A program made the translations under genes and the position numbers. Below, one piece after another: positions 59,700-64,000 of a stretch of 64,000 nucleotides of DNA. Every line of letters starts with the position of its first letter. The stretch's first letter is position 1. This stretch comes from Perilla frutescens (taxonomy: Eukaryota; Streptophyta; Magnoliopsida; Lamiales; Lamiaceae). Under the pieces are notes generated by a model. It saw only the letters and a program-made list of their open reading frames with translations, ran no database searches and was not told where the DNA came from. Location of the stretch: assembly GCA_026008535.1 (NCBI GenBank), contig BRKX01000014.1:46940506-47004505 (forward strand), given 5' to 3'.

Positions 59700-60501
59700 T
59701 CTCACGTTCACTCTTTTGTTTTCACTCTTGATTTTACCACTCGTGTATCACTCAATATATGGGTGCACAGTGTGTGAAAATCGTGTGTATGGGAGTAGGA
59801 ACTCGTGTGGTTTGTTCAGAGGAAGGACGGGAATGCTATTCTCGGAACACGGATGAATTTGGTATGTATAGATGAGATACGGGTTGAGTATGTGTATGTA
59901 TGATAGTGGCCGATTGTTGTAGTGTTTAGGGATGGTGTGGCCGAATGGTAGGGTAGTGTGGGTGATGGTGGTCGAATATGGTAGGAAGGAAAGAAATAGA
60001 ATAGATAAGGAAGAAAGAAAGAGATAAGGTAAGTAGGGGATTTGGATATGTATCAATCTATGTGACACAATCTAAATATCTTAATTAACCTAGACTCTAG
60101 AATGAATGAACTAAAAATAAAATAAGACTCTTATGGAAGTTACCAAAAAGAAAATAGAACTTGTATGGAAAGTTCCAAAAATAAAATCAATCTAGAAGGA
60201 AACTACCAAAAATAAGAAAAGACTCACTAGGTAATTACCATCTATGATCTAATTCAAAAAGGAAAGTACCAAAATAAAAATTGAACTAAAAGGAAACAAT
60301 GAATATTCTTTTTTTTTTTAATTTCGGATTTTTTTTTATCCAATTTTTTTGTTTTTTTTTTTGATTTTCGATCGGGTTTTTCTTTTTTTCTTTTTAATTG
60401 ATCGTGCCTCTTGTTTTTTTTGTAACAATGAACAATGGGAATTAAATTACAACTCGATCAAACGAAAAATAAAGACACAAAAATGAACCAAAGCCGACGT
60501 G
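59700..60501 (-). other. 5' untranslated leader of element B
   Basis: Non-coding and AT-rich, between the primer site and gag. It contains T-rich homopolymers (60310-60420). A TTCATTTTGTAG|GTATC sequence just before the gag ATG resembles a splice acceptor. Confidence 0.6.
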
Positions 60502-60513
60502 GCTTTGATACCA
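60502..60513 (-). other. Primer binding site of element B
   Basis: TGGTATCAAAGC on the minus strand is the same initiator-Met-type primer site as in element A. It is separated from the 5' LTR by six bases. Confidence 0.85.
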
Positions 60514-60519
60514 CTTTTA

Positions 60520-61688
60520 TGATACGACCCAGACTCTAGGAACGAACACACGTCGACACACATAAGTTTTGTGTCTCCTACGACTCAAATGATCAAAGGA
60601 AAATATGCGGAAGATTAACGAAACAAACTAGACGACTATAACTAAATAAAATACCTAGACGTAGGACACACAAAATAACACAATATCCAACAAAAGGAGG
60701 GCTGTTTGGGACGGCAATTTGAGGGGTGAGGGTGAAGGGTTTTGTGTGTGTTGATTAGGTGAAGAATGGTTTTGGGTAGATAGGATATGTTAGAGTTGTA
60801 ATGGACTGACGGATTGAACGGGATGATGATGAATTGGACACGAACGGTGGCTGCACTTGGACGGCGGTGATGGTGGTGATTGACGTCGGTTGGCGGCGGT
60901 GGATGGTGTATTGTCGATGTGAATCACAACCCGAAAGTTGCCTTGGTTCTCGAACGTATACAAGGCCAAATTCTTTAAGTTGCTCTTCGATAGCGAGTCT
61001 TCGGCGATCCCTCGAACGTGGACGACGAATTCCCTTTGTAAAACTTAGAGGTGCTAAATCTAAGAGTATGAATTTAATTATCTAAACTCACAAAAGATTA
61101 AAAGGGGAGAGACGATATTGAAAGCAAAGGCTTAATAATCAAATATAGTCTAAAGTAACAATGTCACATGATACCTCTATTTATAATAGAGGGAGGGCCG
61201 AAAATACTAAGCTTAAGGCCGAAAATATGGAGTCCAAATTGATCTAGAATTGGACTTGGAAGTTTCCTAAACTAGAATTCTATTTAAGGTAGAACTTGTA
61301 GATCTTACCTTATCTAAAATCCTAGTCAAACTATGACTTATAATAACCGAAAATTACAACCAAATTAATTAAATAAATCTAATCCATACTATAGTTTAAT
61401 TAAATAAAAATCACCCCTTAATTAAAATAACTAAGGGCCGATTCTTCACTCCTTCTTCTTGGCCGTGACTTGCAACACTTGCACACATGCACACGCTCAC
61501 ATGAACACGTGCACATCTTCATGTTGTATTCTCCATGTCTCGATCTCCATCTTCTAACATCAACAAGGTCATCATCTTCAAGCTTCCTTTGCAAATAATC
61601 TTGCAACTTCTTAGCTCGTAGTCTTGTGACGGGTCCTTTGAATTGAAGCTCTTCATTGAGTTCCTCATTGCTATGGATGTCCTCATCA
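60520..61688 (-). repeat. 5' LTR of element B (1169 bp)
   Basis: Plus-strand ends are TGATACGACCC and GTCCTCATCA. The minus-strand TATA box ATTATAAATAGAGG lies at about 61176-61189. Relative to the 3' LTR and the solo LTR it lacks about 41 bases near 61590, inside the pol-tail coding part. Confidence 0.93.
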
Positions 61689-63702
61689 ACTTCAGTAGCA
61701 TTGTAGCCCCGATGACTGAGGTGATCAAAAAGAACGTGGAGTTCAAATGGGGCGAAGCTCAAGAAGGAGCTTTTCAAACATTCAAGGAAAAGTTGACACA
61801 CCCACCGGTACTATCTCTTCCTGACTTCTCTAAAACTTTTGAGGTTGAGTGTGATGTTTCCGATGTTGGTATTGGTGCAGTTTTGATGCAAATGGTTCGA
61901 CCAATTGCATACTTCAGCGAGAAGCTGGGAGGCGCCACTGCAAATTATCCGACGTGCGACAAGGAGTTGTATGCATTAGTATGGGCATTGCAAACGTGGC
62001 AGCACTACTTGTGGCCCAAGGATTTCGTGATCCATACTAACCATGAGTCGTTGAAACATTTGAGGGGGCAGCACAAGTTGAACAAAAGACATGCAAGATG
62101 GATGGAATTCATCGAGACATTTCCATACGTCATCAAATACAAGCAAGGTAAGGAAAATGTAGTAGCCGATGCATTGTCTAGAAGGTACGCGTTGCTTTCT
62201 ACTTTGGATGCTAGATTACTAGGTTTTGAGTGCATTAAGGCATTGTATGGGAATGATGATGATTTTCGAGATGTTTATGTTGCATGTGAGAAATCTGGAC
62301 ATGGAAAGTTTTATAGGCAAGATGGTTATTTGTTTAGGGAGAATAAATTGTGTGTGCCTAACTGTTCCATGCGTGAGTTATTATTGTTGGAGTCACATGG
62401 TGGAGGTTTTATGGGGCATTTTGGAGTAGTTAAGACTTTATCTGTTTTGTAAGAACATTTCTTTTGGCCTCATATGAAGCATGATGTGGAAAGTTTGTGT
62501 GCTAAATGTGTTACATGTCGACAAGCTAAGTCTAGAGTCCAACCACATGGTTTATACATGCCTTTGCCTATTCCTACATCACCTTGGATTGACATATCTA
62601 TGGATTTTGTGTTAGGATTGCCTAGGAGTAAACGTGGTCATGATTCTATTTTTGTGGTTGTTGATAGATTTTCTAAAATGGCGCATTTTATTACATGTTC
62701 TAAGTCTAATGATGCGTCGCATATAGCTGATTTGTTCTTTAGGGAAGTTGTGTGTTTGCATGGTATGCCTAAAACAATTGTGTCTGATCGTGATGCTAAG
62801 TTCTTGAGTTATTTCTGGAAGACTTTGTGGTGTAAGTTAGGGACTAAATTGTTGTTTTCTACTACTTGTCATCCACAAACTGATGGTCAAACGGAAGTAG
62901 TAAATAGGACTTTATCTACGTTGTGCGTGCATTGATTAAAAAGAACATAAAAACTTGGGAAGAATGTTTGCCGCATGTGGAATTTGCATATAATAGGTCT
63001 GTTCATTCTGCATCTCAGTTTTCACCATTTGAAATTGCATATGGTTTTAATCCTTTAACTCCCTTGGATTTAATTCCTTTGCCTGTGCGATAATTCACTA
63101 ATTTGGATGGGAAAAAGAAAGCTGAATTTGTTAAACAGATCCATGAGAAGGCTAGAGCAAACATCGAAAGGAGAACCGAGCAGTACGCCGAGAAAGCCAA
63201 CAAAGGGCGGCGGAAGGTCGTGTTCGAACCCGGCGAGTGGGTTTGGTTGCACATGAGGAAGGAAAGGTTTCCGGCTCAACGGAGATCCAAGCTGTTACCT
63301 AGAGGCGATGGACCATTTCAAGTCCTTGAGCGCATTAGTGACAAGCTTACAAATTGGACTTGCCCGGTGAGTACAAGGTTAGTTCTACATTTAATGTTGC
63401 TGATTTAAGTCCTTTTGATGTAGGTGATGAGCTGGATTTGAGGACAAATCCTTTTTCAAGAGGAGGGGAATGATACGCTACCAGCTAAGGAGGTGTCGGA
63501 TCCAATCAAGGTGCCTGAAGGACCGGTGACGCGATCGCGAGCTAAGAGGTTCAAGGAAAACCTCAACGGGTTCATACGAGAGGTTTGGGAACAAGAGGCG
63601 TCAAGGAAACCCATGGAAGGAACCAATGAGGGGGAACCAAGCTGGAAGGTGTTGATAGCAGTACAAGGTTATCAAGGGTTGGAGTTAGAGTGCATTGCAT
63701 GA
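61689..63702 (+). pseudogene. RNase H-integrase part of gypsy element C polyprotein, frameshifted
   Basis: RNase H ([38 protein letters not shown]), integrase zinc finger ([11 protein letters not shown], 62500), catalytic core ([27 protein letters not shown]) and the LTR-encoded tail GPVTRSRAKRFKENL ending at 63700-63702. Compared with element A it has a stop at 62450-62452, a one-base deletion near 62924, a stop at 63091-63093, a one-base deletion near 63344 and an extra T near 63453 just before the polypurine tract. Position 62817 still has the Trp codon that is TGA in element A. Confidence 0.9.
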
Positions 63703-64000
63703 AGATGGAAATCAGTCGGTATGCCCATACCGCGCGATAGTCAGTATGCCCATACTGACGAGGAGTAATATCGGTCCTTAATATTTTAATTAAGGGGATT
63801 GGTTTATTAGACTATAGTATTTATTTAGTCAGATTTTTATTTATTTTATTTCTTAATTTTCGATTTTTAAGAGTCATAGTTTGACTAAGATTTATTTAAG
63901 GTAGTTTCTTACTTTGGATAGGATTCTAGTTAGGCAGGTTCCTAGTCTAGATAGAATTCTTTTTGGAGCAGATTTTTAAGTCCTTTTAGCATTAGATTTC
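63471..64000 (+). repeat. Start of the 3' LTR of element C (incomplete)
   Basis: It begins TGATACGCTACC after the polypurine tract AGAGGAGGGGAA (63459-63470). The first part encodes the pol tail; the rest is AT-rich. It runs off the window. Confidence 0.85.

Larger units (their letters stand above)
54203..61688 (-). mobile_element. Ty3/gypsy retrotransposon 'B', 3' LTR truncated
   Basis: Minus strand: 5' LTR 60520-61688, primer site, gag-pol 59648-54648, 3' LTR 54203-54858. The 3' LTR lacks its outer half and abuts CACTA sequence at about 54202. The right edge abuts the RT region of element C at 61689. No matching target duplication can be found, because one end is missing. It is related to A (same domain order and LTR-encoded tail) but clearly a different family. 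Confidence 0.92.
61689..64000 (+). mobile_element. 3' part of A-family gypsy element 'C'
   Basis: It starts inside the RT/RNase H region ([19 protein letters not shown]) directly at the end of element B's LTR. It runs through integrase to a 3' LTR at 63471 that leaves the window. Protein and DNA closely match element A but on the opposite strand. Its 5' half is not present on the other side of B. Confidence 0.9.

Noticed and set aside
1..64000. CRISPR arrays, bacterial operons or an endogenous pararetrovirus
   Set aside because: No regularly spaced identical repeats with unique spacers; spliced genes and plant transposons throughout; no movement-protein or caulimovirus-type order.

Overview
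This is a plant nuclear window, most likely from a eudicot. It is AT-rich, with spliced genes that have plant-type introns, Au-like SINEs, Ty1/copia and Ty3/gypsy LTR retrotransposons with TATAAATAG-type promoters, an L1-type LINE with an RNase H domain, and CACTA and Mutator-like DNA transposons. I cannot name the species. Only one ordinary host gene is visible: the first eight coding exons of a type I inositol polyphosphate 5-phosphatase at the left edge (34-2401, minus strand, continuing off the window). Everything right of about 3 kb is intergenic DNA built from mobile elements, most of them broken.

Layout. 1-3300: the phosphatase gene, its leader and a TC-rich promoter region. 3.3-14 kb: AT-rich spacer with SINEs, a 5'-truncated LINE tail, a 1.2 kb long-armed foldback element (8500-9730) and an 848 bp non-autonomous CACTA element (11101-11948). 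14-21.9 kb: a solo gypsy-type LTR (TSD ggata) split by a full-length Ty3/gypsy element 'A' (15082-21721, minus). 22-27 kb: spacer with a 257 bp Mutator-type MITE (22653-22909) and long microsatellites. 27116-32212: a Mutator-like element with 61 bp terminal inverted repeats and an exact 10 bp target-site duplication. It carries a mudrA-like transposase gene and, converging on it, an intact small GRF zinc-finger/membrane protein gene. 33596-40773: a complete Ty1/copia element (TSD ggtga). 43245-48922: an L1-type LINE (minus). 48923-54202: a CACTA element that inserted into LINE ORF1; its own transposase exon is split by a solo gypsy LTR (51452-52691, TSD aagaa). 54203-61688: Ty3/gypsy element 'B' (minus) with one truncated LTR. 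61689-64000: the 3' half of an A-family gypsy element 'C' (plus), whose 3' LTR runs off the window.

How the parts relate. The autonomous-type Mutator element and the MITE share terminal sequence and TSD length. The large and small CACTA elements share subterminal motifs. In the gypsy elements A, B and C the last codons of pol lie inside the 3' LTR and encode a conserved GPxTRxRAK tail. Nearly all nonsense codons in the LTR elements can be explained by C-to-T or G-to-A transitions, as expected for heavily methylated, silenced repeats. The GRF gene is the only transposon gene in the window that reads through without a visible lesion. Coordinates of element ends come from reading terminal repeats and target duplications by eye.
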